A DNA stretch of 10,100 nt from ZLKRG46 sp032117915. GTDB lineage: Bacteria; Bacteroidota; Ignavibacteria; Kapaibacteriales; Kapaibacteriaceae. The notes under the pieces were generated by a model. That model was not told the origin of the DNA, made no database searches, and was given only the letters and a program-made list of their open reading frames with translations. The stretch spans positions 1 through 10,100 of the forward strand of contig JAULYI010000247.1 in the NCBI GenBank assembly GCA_032117915.1, written 5' to 3'. Below are positions 1 through 6,251 of this stretch, in pieces. Every line of letters begins with the position of its first letter. Position 1 is the first letter of the stretch. The position numbers were made by a program, and so were the translations under genes.

Positions 1-578
1 CGGCCTTGCCGGTGATCGAAACGCAGGCCGGTGACGTGTCTGCCTACATTCCGACAAACGTGATCTCGATCACGGACGGTCAGATCTACCTCGAGCCCAA
101 CCTCTTCAACGCCGGTGTTCGTCCCGCATTGAACGTCGGTATCTCCGTGTCTCGTGTGGGTGGTAACGCCCAGATCAAGGCCATGAAGAAGGTTGCCGGT
201 CCGCTCAAGCTTGACCTTGCCCAGTACCGTGCTCTCGAGGCCTTTGCCAAGTTCGGTTCCGACCTTGATAAGACGACGCAGCAGCAGCTTCGTCGCGGTG
301 CACGTCTCATGGAAGTCATGAAGCAGCAGCAATTCTCGCCGGTTCCGGTAGAAGAGCAGATCGTCGTGATCTCGGCTGCAACATTGGGCTATATGGATGA
401 GCTTCCCGTCGAATCGGTCAAGGCCTACGAAACGGTGCTGGTCGAGACGGTACGGAATGCATATCCGGACCTGCTTGAGCTGATCGCGACGAAGAAGGAC
501 CTGTCGGATGACGTGAAGGCGAAGTTGAAGGAAGTGCTCGACACCGTGACCGAGCGCTTCAAAGCCACACTTTCCTGA
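1..578 (+). CDS. atpA: ATP synthase F1 subunit alpha, C-terminal part (5' end outside window)
   Basis: This is the C-terminal ~190 residues of the alpha subunit of F1F0 ATP synthase, a non-catalytic nucleotide-binding subunit of the cytoplasmic F1 head. The frame is open from the first bases of the window (codon phase begins at base 3), so the gene is cut by the window edge; the family is normally about 500-525 residues. The fragment starts in the conserved stretch ALPVIETQAGDVSAYIPTNV. It contains the alpha/beta signature PALNVGISVSRVGG, whose arginine is the residue known to reach the catalytic site of the neighbouring beta subunit. The rest is the helical C-terminal domain, ending at TGA 576-578. 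A TTG at base 6 is an internal leucine codon and not a start. The next gene, hldD, begins 15 bases downstream, where atpG would normally be expected. Confidence 0.97.
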   Translation, partial: ALPVIETQAGDVSAYIPTNVISITDGQIYLEPNLFNAGVRPALNVGISVSRVGGNAQIKAMKKVAGPLKLDLAQYRALEAFAKFGSDLDKTTQQQLRRGARLMEVMKQQQFSPVPVEEQIVVISAATLGYMDELPVESVKAYETVLVETVRNAYPDLLELIATKKDLSDDVKAKLKEVLDTVTERFKATLS

Positions 579-593
579 TAGGACACACTCCTT

Positions 594-1556
594 ATGATCG
601 TTCTAACAGGTGGTGCCGGATTCATCGGAAGTTGCGTGTTGCGTGCACTCAACGACGCCGGACGCCATGACGTGCTGATCGTGGACTCGCTTCGCAGCGG
701 TACGAAATGGAAAAACCTGGTTGGAAAGAAGTTCGTTGACATTCTCAGCAAAGAACAGTTTCGGGCGGCCATTGGCAGCGAGGCACTGGACGTCGACATT
801 GATGCCGTGGTCCATCTTGGAGCATGCTCGTCGACAACGGAAACAGATGCGGACTACCTGTACGATAACAACTATCTGTACAGCGTCGATCTGGCAGAGT
901 TTGCCATCGGGCGCGGCGCTCGGTTCATCTATGCGAGTTCTGCAGCCACGTATGGCGATGGTTCTCGCGGATACGATGATACGTCGGTGGATCTTCGCCC
1001 CCTGAACATGTATGGCTACTCGAAACACCTGTTCGATTGTTGGATTCGTGATCATGACATGCTTGATGCATGCGTCGGCCTGAAGCTCTTTAACGTCTTC
1101 GGTCCGAACGAAGCCCACAAGGGCAGCATGCGCAGCATGGTGGCAAAGGCTTACGACCAGATCCGTGATAGCGGATCGGTGAGCTTGTTTGCCTCGAATG
1201 ATGCCACGTATCCCGACGGCGGACAGATGCGCGATTTTATCTATGTCAAAGACGTTGCTGCCGTGACCCTTGCCTTGCTTGAGCACCGCGACGTCAATGG
1301 CATCTACAATTTGGGAACAGGCACGGCCCGTACATGGAATGACCTTGTAAAGGCTGTTGCCAAGGCGATGAAGAAGCGACCGAAGATCGCATACGTTGAT
1401 ATGCCGGACGATGTGAAGCATCAGTATCAGAACTTCACGCAGGCCGACATGTCGCGGTTTCGAGAAGCGCTTCCCGGTGTGGCATTCCGCTCGCTTGAGG
1501 ATGCCGTGACGGATTACGTCACAATGCACCTTTCGGAGAGCTGGTCCACGTACTGA
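594..1556 (+). CDS. hldD: ADP-L-glycero-D-manno-heptose-6-epimerase
   Basis: HldD (RfaD) is a cytoplasmic NADP-dependent epimerase that converts ADP-D-glycero-D-manno-heptose to the L-glycero form, the donor for inner-core heptose of lipopolysaccharide. The 320-residue length fits the family. The N-terminal Rossmann motif TGGAGFIGS is at residues 5-13. The HldD-typical ACSSTTE block is at 78-84, followed by DNNY at 91-94. The short-chain dehydrogenase/reductase residues are visible: Ser116 in YASSAATYG and Tyr140/Lys144 in YGYSK. A further family lysine, Lys176, lies in HKGSM. The C-terminal FTQAD stretch near 281-285 is also typical of HldD rather than other sugar epimerases. AGGA at 581-584 lies about nine bases before the ATG and could serve as a weak ribosome binding site. 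The gene sits 15 bases after atpA and 35 bases before atpG, so co-transcription with ATP synthase is likely, which is unusual. Codon use looks like that of its neighbours. Confidence 0.95.
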   Translation: MIVLTGGAGFIGSCVLRALNDAGRHDVLIVDSLRSGTKWKNLVGKKFVDILSKEQFRAAIGSEALDVDIDAVVHLGACSSTTETDADYLYDNNYLYSVDLAEFAIGRGARFIYASSAATYGDGSRGYDDTSVDLRPLNMYGYSKHLFDCWIRDHDMLDACVGLKLFNVFGPNEAHKGSMRSMVAKAYDQIRDSGSVSLFASNDATYPDGGQMRDFIYVKDVAAVTLALLEHRDVNGIYNLGTGTARTWNDLVKAVAKAMKKRPKIAYVDMPDDVKHQYQNFTQADMSRFREALPGVAFRSLEDAVTDYVTMHLSESWSTY

Positions 1557-1591
1557 GTTTTTGGCGAACACGAGAGCACTGAAAGACAACG

Positions 1592-2473
1592 ATGGCAACC
1601 CTTCGAGAAACTCGCAGCCGGATCACCGCGGTCCGCAACACGTCGAAGATCACGCAGGCCATGCGCATGGTGGCCGCTGCCAAGCTTCGCCGCGCCCAAG
1701 AGGCGGCAACGGCGGCGCGCCCGTTCGCGCAGAAGCTGCAGGAGATCCTTGGCAACCTTTCGGCCGCCGAGTCCGAGTTCGTTCATCCGTTTTTCGAGTC
1801 GCGTTCGGTCCAGGGCTCGATCGCCCTGGTGATCGTATCGTCGGACCGCGGACTGTGCGGTGCGTTCAACACGAACTTGCTTCGTGGTGCCACTGCACGC
1901 ATCGAACAACTGTCGAAGGAATTTCCGGGTGTCGGCATCACGGTCATCCCCGTTGGACGTCGTTCTGTGGGCTTCTTTAAGAAGCGCGCCGAGCAGATCG
2001 AGCGTGAGTATCCCGAAGTGTTCTTGAAGCTTGACTATGCAACGGCTGTCGATGTCGCGGATCTGACCTCGGAGGGCTTCCTGAATGGTCGCTTCGACCG
2101 AGTCGAGCTCGTGTACAATGAGTTTGTCAGCGTGATCCGTCAGGAAGTCCGCACCATGCAGTTGCTGCCCATCGTCCAGACAGGCGCTGCGCCGAAACTC
2201 TCGCACCCCGTTGACTACATCTTTGAGCCGACGCGTGCAGAGATCCTTGATACGCTGTTGCCGATCTATCTGAACACGCAGGTATGGCGCGCATTGCTTG
2301 ACTCGAATGCGGCGGAGCAGGCTGCTCGCATGATGGCAATGGAAAACGCTACGAATAACGCTCGTGATCTTATCAACTCGCTGCAGCTTCTGTACAACCG
2401 TGAGCGCCAGGCGGCGATCACGAAGGAGATGCTCGAGATCGTCGGCGGCGCCGAGGCGCTCTCGTCGAACTGA
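1592..2473 (+). CDS. atpG: ATP synthase F1 subunit gamma
   Basis: The gamma subunit is the central rotor shaft of F1F0 ATP synthase, coupling proton or sodium flow through F0 to catalysis in the alpha/beta head. The protein is 293 residues, a normal length. The N-terminal coiled-coil helix has the family pattern with RITAVRNTSKITQAMRMVAA (residues 10-29). The middle Rossmann-like domain carries SDRGLCGAFN (84-93). The C-terminal helix includes the gamma signature around residues 276-288 (ITKEMLEIVGGAE), preceded by MAMENATNNA. The chosen ATG gives the expected MATLRETRSRI start; no strong Shine-Dalgarno is visible. It is separated from atpA by hldD, and no atpD (beta) or atpC (epsilon) follows, so those must lie elsewhere. 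A membrane-protein cassette begins 20 bases downstream. Confidence 0.97.
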   Translation: MATLRETRSRITAVRNTSKITQAMRMVAAAKLRRAQEAATAARPFAQKLQEILGNLSAAESEFVHPFFESRSVQGSIALVIVSSDRGLCGAFNTNLLRGATARIEQLSKEFPGVGITVIPVGRRSVGFFKKRAEQIEREYPEVFLKLDYATAVDVADLTSEGFLNGRFDRVELVYNEFVSVIRQEVRTMQLLPIVQTGAAPKLSHPVDYIFEPTRAEILDTLLPIYLNTQVWRALLDSNAAEQAARMMAMENATNNARDLINSLQLLYNRERQAAITKEMLEIVGGAEALSSN

Positions 2474-2493
2474 TCCAATTCTCACGTCCGCCC

Positions 2494-3060
2494 ATGGCGA
2501 CGTCACCAACCACATCGAAGGCTCCGTCCGACGCAACGCCGCCGTTCTTCGGCGTACGTGCCCTTGCGCTCACGGTGGCACTCCTGGTTGGATACTGGCT
2601 GCTGATCTCGACGCGGATCGAACGGGTGAATCCGTACGAGCCGTTCCATGAGAATCGCATCTCGTTTTACTACGACAAGATGGATACGTTCTCGCGTATC
2701 ACGTCGCTGTCTCAACGCATGACCCTGAGGCATTCGTACGACTACACCGTGCCTCTGCTGGTGTCGGAGCGTTTAACACCGCAGGACGTCCTGCTGCTTC
2801 CTCCGGCAGCCTATGCCGAGCAATTCACGCGTGGCAACAAGGTCGTCTGGACCGACCCCCGGATCTTTACCTATATGGTCGGACGCACGCCAATGGTTGC
2901 GTGGGACGACACGGCACGCAGGGCCATGGCGAATACGGCGATACTACTCGAACTCAACACGTTTGAACTCGTACGGCGTGCAGCGGGACCGGATCGATAC
3001 GACTCCGTGCTTGCTGCCTATGCGCAGGCCATGGCACGATCCGGCGGGGGTAGGCAATGA
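2494..3060 (+). CDS. Unknown single-pass membrane protein, first gene of a three-gene membrane cassette
   Basis: I do not recognise a named family. The 188-residue protein has a short Ser/Thr/Pro-rich N-terminus, one hydrophobic segment at about residues 22-40 (ALTVALLVGYWLLIS), and a mostly polar remainder. An uncleaved N-terminal anchor with an extracytoplasmic domain is therefore likely. The soluble part contains LLPPAAYAEQF (101-111) and WTDPRIFTYMVG (119-130); these motif-like blocks suggest a folded domain, not a disordered tail. The ATG has no visible Shine-Dalgarno. It lies 20 bases after atpG, and its TGA overlaps the ATG of the next gene as ATGA (3057-3060), implying translational coupling with that multi-pass protein. 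A reasonable inference is an accessory or periplasmic partner of the downstream GT-C-like protein; the sequence does not prove a function. Confidence 0.8.
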   Translation: MATSPTTSKAPSDATPPFFGVRALALTVALLVGYWLLISTRIERVNPYEPFHENRISFYYDKMDTFSRITSLSQRMTLRHSYDYTVPLLVSERLTPQDVLLLPPAAYAEQFTRGNKVVWTDPRIFTYMVGRTPMVAWDDTARRAMANTAILLELNTFELVRRAAGPDRYDSVLAAYAQAMARSGGGRQ

Positions 3061-4454
3061 CGTCTGTAGTCCCGTTCATCCTGACGCTGGTTCTGCAGTG
3101 GGTCACAGGTCTAGGCCTGATGGCATCGCTGCGAAGCACGCTGCCAAGGTCTGTCGTTCTGCCCGTTGCGTTGTTGCTCGGTGCGTTTGTCGAAACGCTA
3201 GCCGTCATTGCGCTTGACCTTGCCGGTGTACCGCTCACATTTACATCGGTCACCTTGGCAACGTCGGGCGTCGCTCTTGCCGCGCATCTGCGGTGGAATG
3301 TCGTACGCTCCTGGTATGGAGCATTTCTGGCAGCTCCGACGATGCGCGTGCGGATGTATGACGTTGCGGCATATACCATCGGAGCGTATCTGGTCTTTGC
3401 CGGCATGTGGGCCGCATACTACTGGCCTGTCACGCCATTTGATGCCATGGCAGGGATCGATCTGATGGCACGGCAGAGCGTACTCGAAGGCACCTTGAAC
3501 AATAGCGTTCTCACCGATCCGGCCCTCGCGGGACGGTTGAGCAATCAGCCGTTCTATGCCCCCTTCGCCATGCTGCAGCAGGTCATCTACCGGCTGATGG
3601 GGTGGCCCTTCGGACAGGTGTGGTTGGCCGTTACGTCCTTTGCCTTCTTCTGGACGATGTGGGCACTGTTCCGTCGATCAACGCATCCGTTTATCGCCAA
3701 CATTTTGGCACTCCTGCTCATCATGGTGCCGGAGGTAAATGGCTATACCTATCTGCTGCAGACGGATTTTCTCAATGCCGTGTACGTAGCCATCGGCATC
3801 ATCATCCTTGGGCTGGATGTTGAGCGTAACACGACGGAGAATACCATCCTGGCTGCGTTGTTTCTTGCTGCCGGGTGCTGGTCCCGAACGGAGACCATTA
3901 TCATCATCGGCCTGGGAATGTTGGCATCGTTCGTCTTCATCCGGCGTTCTGTTGGCATGAAGGGGGCGTTGATGGTGACCGCAACGGTGATGACGGCTTC
4001 GGCCGCCGCCTTTGCGCTGTGGCATGTAGTATACTTCTATGGCATCTTCCCGGTACGACCCGATAGCGGGTCAGAGCTCATGGCCTTTTCGGTTACACGG
4101 TTTGTTGACGTACTTGGTGCCACGGTTACGGACGTCCTTGCCGACATGGGTCTGTGGGGGTGGACGATGCCTCTGCTGCTCATCGTTGGTGTCGCATCAG
4201 TCCTCCGAACGAGGTCCCTAGGCGACCGCTGGACGCTCCTGTGGATCGTGGTTGTCTTCCTGGTACTCGAGATCGTTGGAACGCTGTTTGCGTCGGCCAT
4301 CGTCGGACAGACCATCCGAAGGGGAGTGTTTAAGCTCATCCCGTTGATGTATCTTTTCATCGCCCGGTCTCCCATCGTTGCGGTTATGGGATCTGCCCTT
4401 CAGCGCTGGGAGCTTGCGCGCAGCAGTGGTGTGACCGTACAGAAGAAAGGATGA
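3057..4454 (+). CDS. Multi-pass membrane protein, possible GT-C type glycosyltransferase
   Basis: This is a 465-residue integral membrane protein with roughly ten or more hydrophobic segments, for example near residues 5-24, 32-54, 104-122, 212-225, 238-252, 264-294, 303-325, 369-382 and 392-415. Features recalling polyprenyl-phosphate-dependent GT-C glycosyltransferases (the superfamily of ArnT and the PMT enzymes) are an acidic loop after an early segment, with Asp129 and Asp135 in PFDAMAGIDLMAR, a QTDFLNAVY block (235-243), and SRTE (276-279) at a membrane face. The RRGVFKLIPLMYLF stretch (421-434) lies in the last membrane region. I see no exact family signature, so the assignment rests on architecture and local motif shape. 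It begins inside the stop of the preceding gene and ends at an ATGA with the next, so the three are probably made together. A flippase- or polymerase-like envelope protein remains possible. Confidence 0.85.
   Translation: MTSVVPFILTLVLQWVTGLGLMASLRSTLPRSVVLPVALLLGAFVETLAVIALDLAGVPLTFTSVTLATSGVALAAHLRWNVVRSWYGAFLAAPTMRVRMYDVAAYTIGAYLVFAGMWAAYYWPVTPFDAMAGIDLMARQSVLEGTLNNSVLTDPALAGRLSNQPFYAPFAMLQQVIYRLMGWPFGQVWLAVTSFAFFWTMWALFRRSTHPFIANILALLLIMVPEVNGYTYLLQTDFLNAVYVAIGIIILGLDVERNTTENTILAALFLAAGCWSRTETIIIIGLGMLASFVFIRRSVGMKGALMVTATVMTASAAAFALWHVVYFYGIFPVRPDSGSELMAFSVTRFVDVLGATVTDVLADMGLWGWTMPLLLIVGVASVLRTRSLGDRWTLLWIVVVFLVLEIVGTLFASAIVGQTIRRGVFKLIPLMYLFIARSPIVAVMGSALQRWELARSSGVTVQKKG
4443..4451 (+). 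promoter_or_regulatory. Candidate ribosome binding site favouring start at 4460
   Basis: The purine run AAGAAAGGA ends at 4451, eight bases before the in-frame ATG at 4460. It directly abuts ATG 4451, which is too close for that codon to use it. It is the clearest Shine-Dalgarno-like sequence in the window and suggests that the DUF6544-like protein may start at 4460 (280 residues) instead of at the overlapping ATG. This is judged from spacing only. Confidence 0.45.
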
Positions 4455-5302
4455 CCGTGATGCCAAACGCTTTGCTCTTTGTAGGCACTGCCGTAGCAAC
4501 CTTCGTCGTGCTGCTCTTGGCCAGTGCCATACTGTCCAGACTCTTCGTAGCCCGAAGCATACGCAAGCTGATCGCATCTGTCGGAAGAGAGCGTCTGCCG
4601 AATTTCAGTAACGAACGTACGAACGGACTTCCGGAACCGGTGCAGCGCTATCTGGCGTATGCGCTTCGACAGGGACAACCCAACATCCGCTATGGCGTGT
4701 TGCGTCAGCATGCAGAGTTTCGACACGGTCCCGAGCGGCCGTGGTTTTCGGTAAAGGCAACGGAAGTGATCTCCGGCATGGAGCCGGCCTTTGTGTGGGA
4801 CGCCGTCCTACGGCACAACAAGGCTTGGTGGCGCACGGCCAAGCTCTCATACGTCGCCGGACAGGGCAGCGGCCATATCAAGCTTTACGGTGCTGTGACG
4901 CTGCAAGAGGTTGAGGGCCCCGAGACGGATGTCTCCATGCTCTTCCGATTCCTATCCGAGCTTGTCTGGGTTCCGACGGGGCTGTTGCCAACGAAGACGC
5001 TACGTTGGAATCCCATCGATGCGAATACGGCCCAGGCTGTGATCACTGACGGAACGACGACGGTGACGGCAGACTTCCACGTGAACGAAGCAGGCCAAGT
5101 TGATCGGATCACCACGAAGAGCAAATACCGCGATCTGAAGAGCGGATTCGAACAGATTGCGTTTACGATGGAGTGCTCAGGCTACGAATCTGTCGAGGGA
5201 GTGATGATCCCCATGCGCGTCAACTTTGTATGGAACATGCCGGGTGGCGACTTCACGTACGGCAAGTTCACGCTTGATGCTGTGTCCTACGTGTACGACT
5301 AA
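4451..5302 (+). CDS. Membrane-anchored DUF6544-like protein
   Basis: The 283-residue protein has one N-terminal hydrophobic helix (about residues 6-28) followed by a soluble domain resembling the uncharacterised DUF6544 (earlier DUF6920) family. Recognisable blocks are LPEPVQRYLAYAL (60-72), the RQHAEFRHG region (85-93), FVWDA (114-118), ELVWVPTGLLP (170-180), the LRWNPID...TDGTTTV stretch (184-205) and VEGVMIPMRVNFVW (248-261). The family has no established biochemical role. Two starts compete. ATG 4451 overlaps the upstream stop as ATGA. ATG 4460, three codons later, has AGAAAGGA eight bases upstream and is arguably the better initiation site. The 3' end overlaps the crtB-like gene on the opposite strand by 35 bases; the final FTLDAVSYVYD looks like a genuine family C-terminus. 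Confidence 0.88.
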   Translation: MTVMPNALLFVGTAVATFVVLLLASAILSRLFVARSIRKLIASVGRERLPNFSNERTNGLPEPVQRYLAYALRQGQPNIRYGVLRQHAEFRHGPERPWFSVKATEVISGMEPAFVWDAVLRHNKAWWRTAKLSYVAGQGSGHIKLYGAVTLQEVEGPETDVSMLFRFLSELVWVPTGLLPTKTLRWNPIDANTAQAVITDGTTTVTADFHVNEAGQVDRITTKSKYRDLKSGFEQIAFTMECSGYESVEGVMIPMRVNFVWNMPGGDFTYGKFTLDAVSYVYD

Positions 5303-6197
5303 GATTACGGCGAAGCGTCCACCATGAGCGGGCGATACCCAAGATCTTTTCCGTTGTCGTCGTTCGCGCCCTGTCGGTGAATACGTTCATGCCGAGCCCT
5401 TCTACAGCGCGCAGAATACGTCGGTAGTTCGTGCTCATCAGTTGCACGGTGAGTCTGCTATCCTGCTCAAGGTGCAGGATGCCCCTGTCGGCACGATCGT
5501 AGGCCTCATCGGCAATCGCAACAAGCTCGCGCAGCAGTGCTGTAAGTTCCGGTGTGAACCTGTGAGCAAGGATGTCCTCTTCGCGCACTCCGTAGCGCTG
5601 CATCATGTCTTGCGGCAGATAAATGCGTCCACGGTCGGCGTCCTCTTTCACATCTCTGATAATGTTCGTCAGCTGCATCGCAATGCCCAGGTGTACCGCA
5701 TCGTCAAGGCAGGAAGGGTCATCGTAGCCGAAGATCTCGGACGTCATCAGTCCAACAACCGATGCCACCTTGTAGCAGTACACGCGCAGATCATCGAGCG
5801 TGGCAAAGCGATCTACCAGCGTATCCATGAGTACGCCCTCGACAAGTTCGTCCGGAAGGTGGCGCGGAATGCGGTACCGCGTAAGCGTATCACCCCAGGC
5901 GATCAGGATAGGATGAGCGTCGAGCGAGGCGTCGCCGGTTGCTACGGTCGTTCCATCGTAGACCGCTTGCAGGGCGTTGCGCCAGCGTTCAACCAGCAGT
6001 CGCGCGTCCTGCGGTGTCACATGGTCGCGCTCAACGGCAACATCGACAAGGTCGTCGACATATCGACAGAAGGCATAGACGGCATAACATGCGTCACGCT
6101 TCCGCTCAGGAAGAACGTGCGAAGCGAAGTAGAACGTGCGGGCGTGCCGACGCGTGAGTTCGCGACAATACTGATATGCAGATGAGATGTCAGTCAT
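5268..6197 (-). CDS. crtB: Phytoene/squalene synthase family protein, probably phytoene synthase
   Basis: This 309-residue enzyme belongs to the head-to-head prenyl synthases, which join two prenyl diphosphates (two geranylgeranyl diphosphates in phytoene synthase) at the membrane surface. Both magnesium-binding aspartate motifs are intact: DDLVD with Asp48 and Asp52, and NIIRDVKED with Asp182 and Asp186. The family block DRGRIYLP follows at 188-195. The N-terminal SxxxCRELTRRHARTFYFAS stretch and YAFCRYVDD are typical of CrtB, but squalene or dehydrosqualene synthases (CrtM, HpnC/HpnD) cannot be excluded because no other carotenoid or hopanoid gene is in view. ATG at 6195-6197 lacks a visible Shine-Dalgarno. 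The gene diverges from radA and converges on the DUF6544-like gene, overlapping its last 35 bases. The basic tail after residue 293 (RRNLSRTRRTQHQA) is poorly conserved-looking. Confidence 0.93.
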   Translation of the reverse strand: MTDISSAYQYCRELTRRHARTFYFASHVLPERKRDACYAVYAFCRYVDDLVDVAVERDHVTPQDARLLVERWRNALQAVYDGTTVATGDASLDAHPILIAWGDTLTRYRIPRHLPDELVEGVLMDTLVDRFATLDDLRVYCYKVASVVGLMTSEIFGYDDPSCLDDAVHLGIAMQLTNIIRDVKEDADRGRIYLPQDMMQRYGVREEDILAHRFTPELTALLRELVAIADEAYDRADRGILHLEQDSRLTVQLMSTNYRRILRAVEGLGMNVFTDRARTTTTEKILGIARSWWTLRRNLSRTRRTQHQA

Positions 6198-6251
6198 GGT
6201 GTGAAGGATGGAAAAATAGATAGATTCGTCGCCTTCAACGGCCTGACCCTC
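6198..6251. promoter_or_regulatory. Divergent spacer between the crtB-like gene and radA
   Basis: This 54-base spacer separates two diverging starts and must contain or overlap the promoters of both genes if they have local promoters. It includes an A/T-rich stretch (GAAAAATAGATAGATT, 6211-6226) in otherwise GC-rich DNA. TAGATTCG at 6221-6228 resembles the Bacteroidota -7 element TAnnTTTG with one mismatch, but no matching TTTG lies at the expected upstream distance. I therefore call the region and not a specific promoter. A GTG at 6201 keeps radA in frame and would shrink the spacer to three bases. Confidence 0.35.

Noticed and set aside
603..1598. Long open frame on the minus strand (331 codons), slightly longer than hldD itself
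   Set aside because: It lies entirely antisense to hldD, whose motifs and catalytic residues are intact. The translation shows no family pattern and is Arg/His/Val-rich, as expected of a shadow frame in GC-rich codon-biased DNA.
1514..2536. Minus-strand open frame of 340 codons
   Set aside because: Antisense to atpG, which is unambiguous. The peptide is Arg/Leu-rich without recognisable domains.
5442..6185. Plus-strand open frame of 247 codons
   Set aside because: Antisense to the crtB-like gene, which has both aspartate motifs. It is a shadow of that codon usage.
6221..6228. TAGATTCG as a Bacteroidota-type -7 promoter element for radA
   Set aside because: It has one mismatch to TAnnTTTG and no TTTG at the expected upstream spacing, so it was kept only as part of the general divergent spacer.
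6201..6251. GTG 6201 as the radA start, adding 17 residues
   Set aside because: The added residues do not resemble RadA N-termini, no ribosome binding site is visible, and ATG 6252 places the zinc finger at the usual distance from the start.
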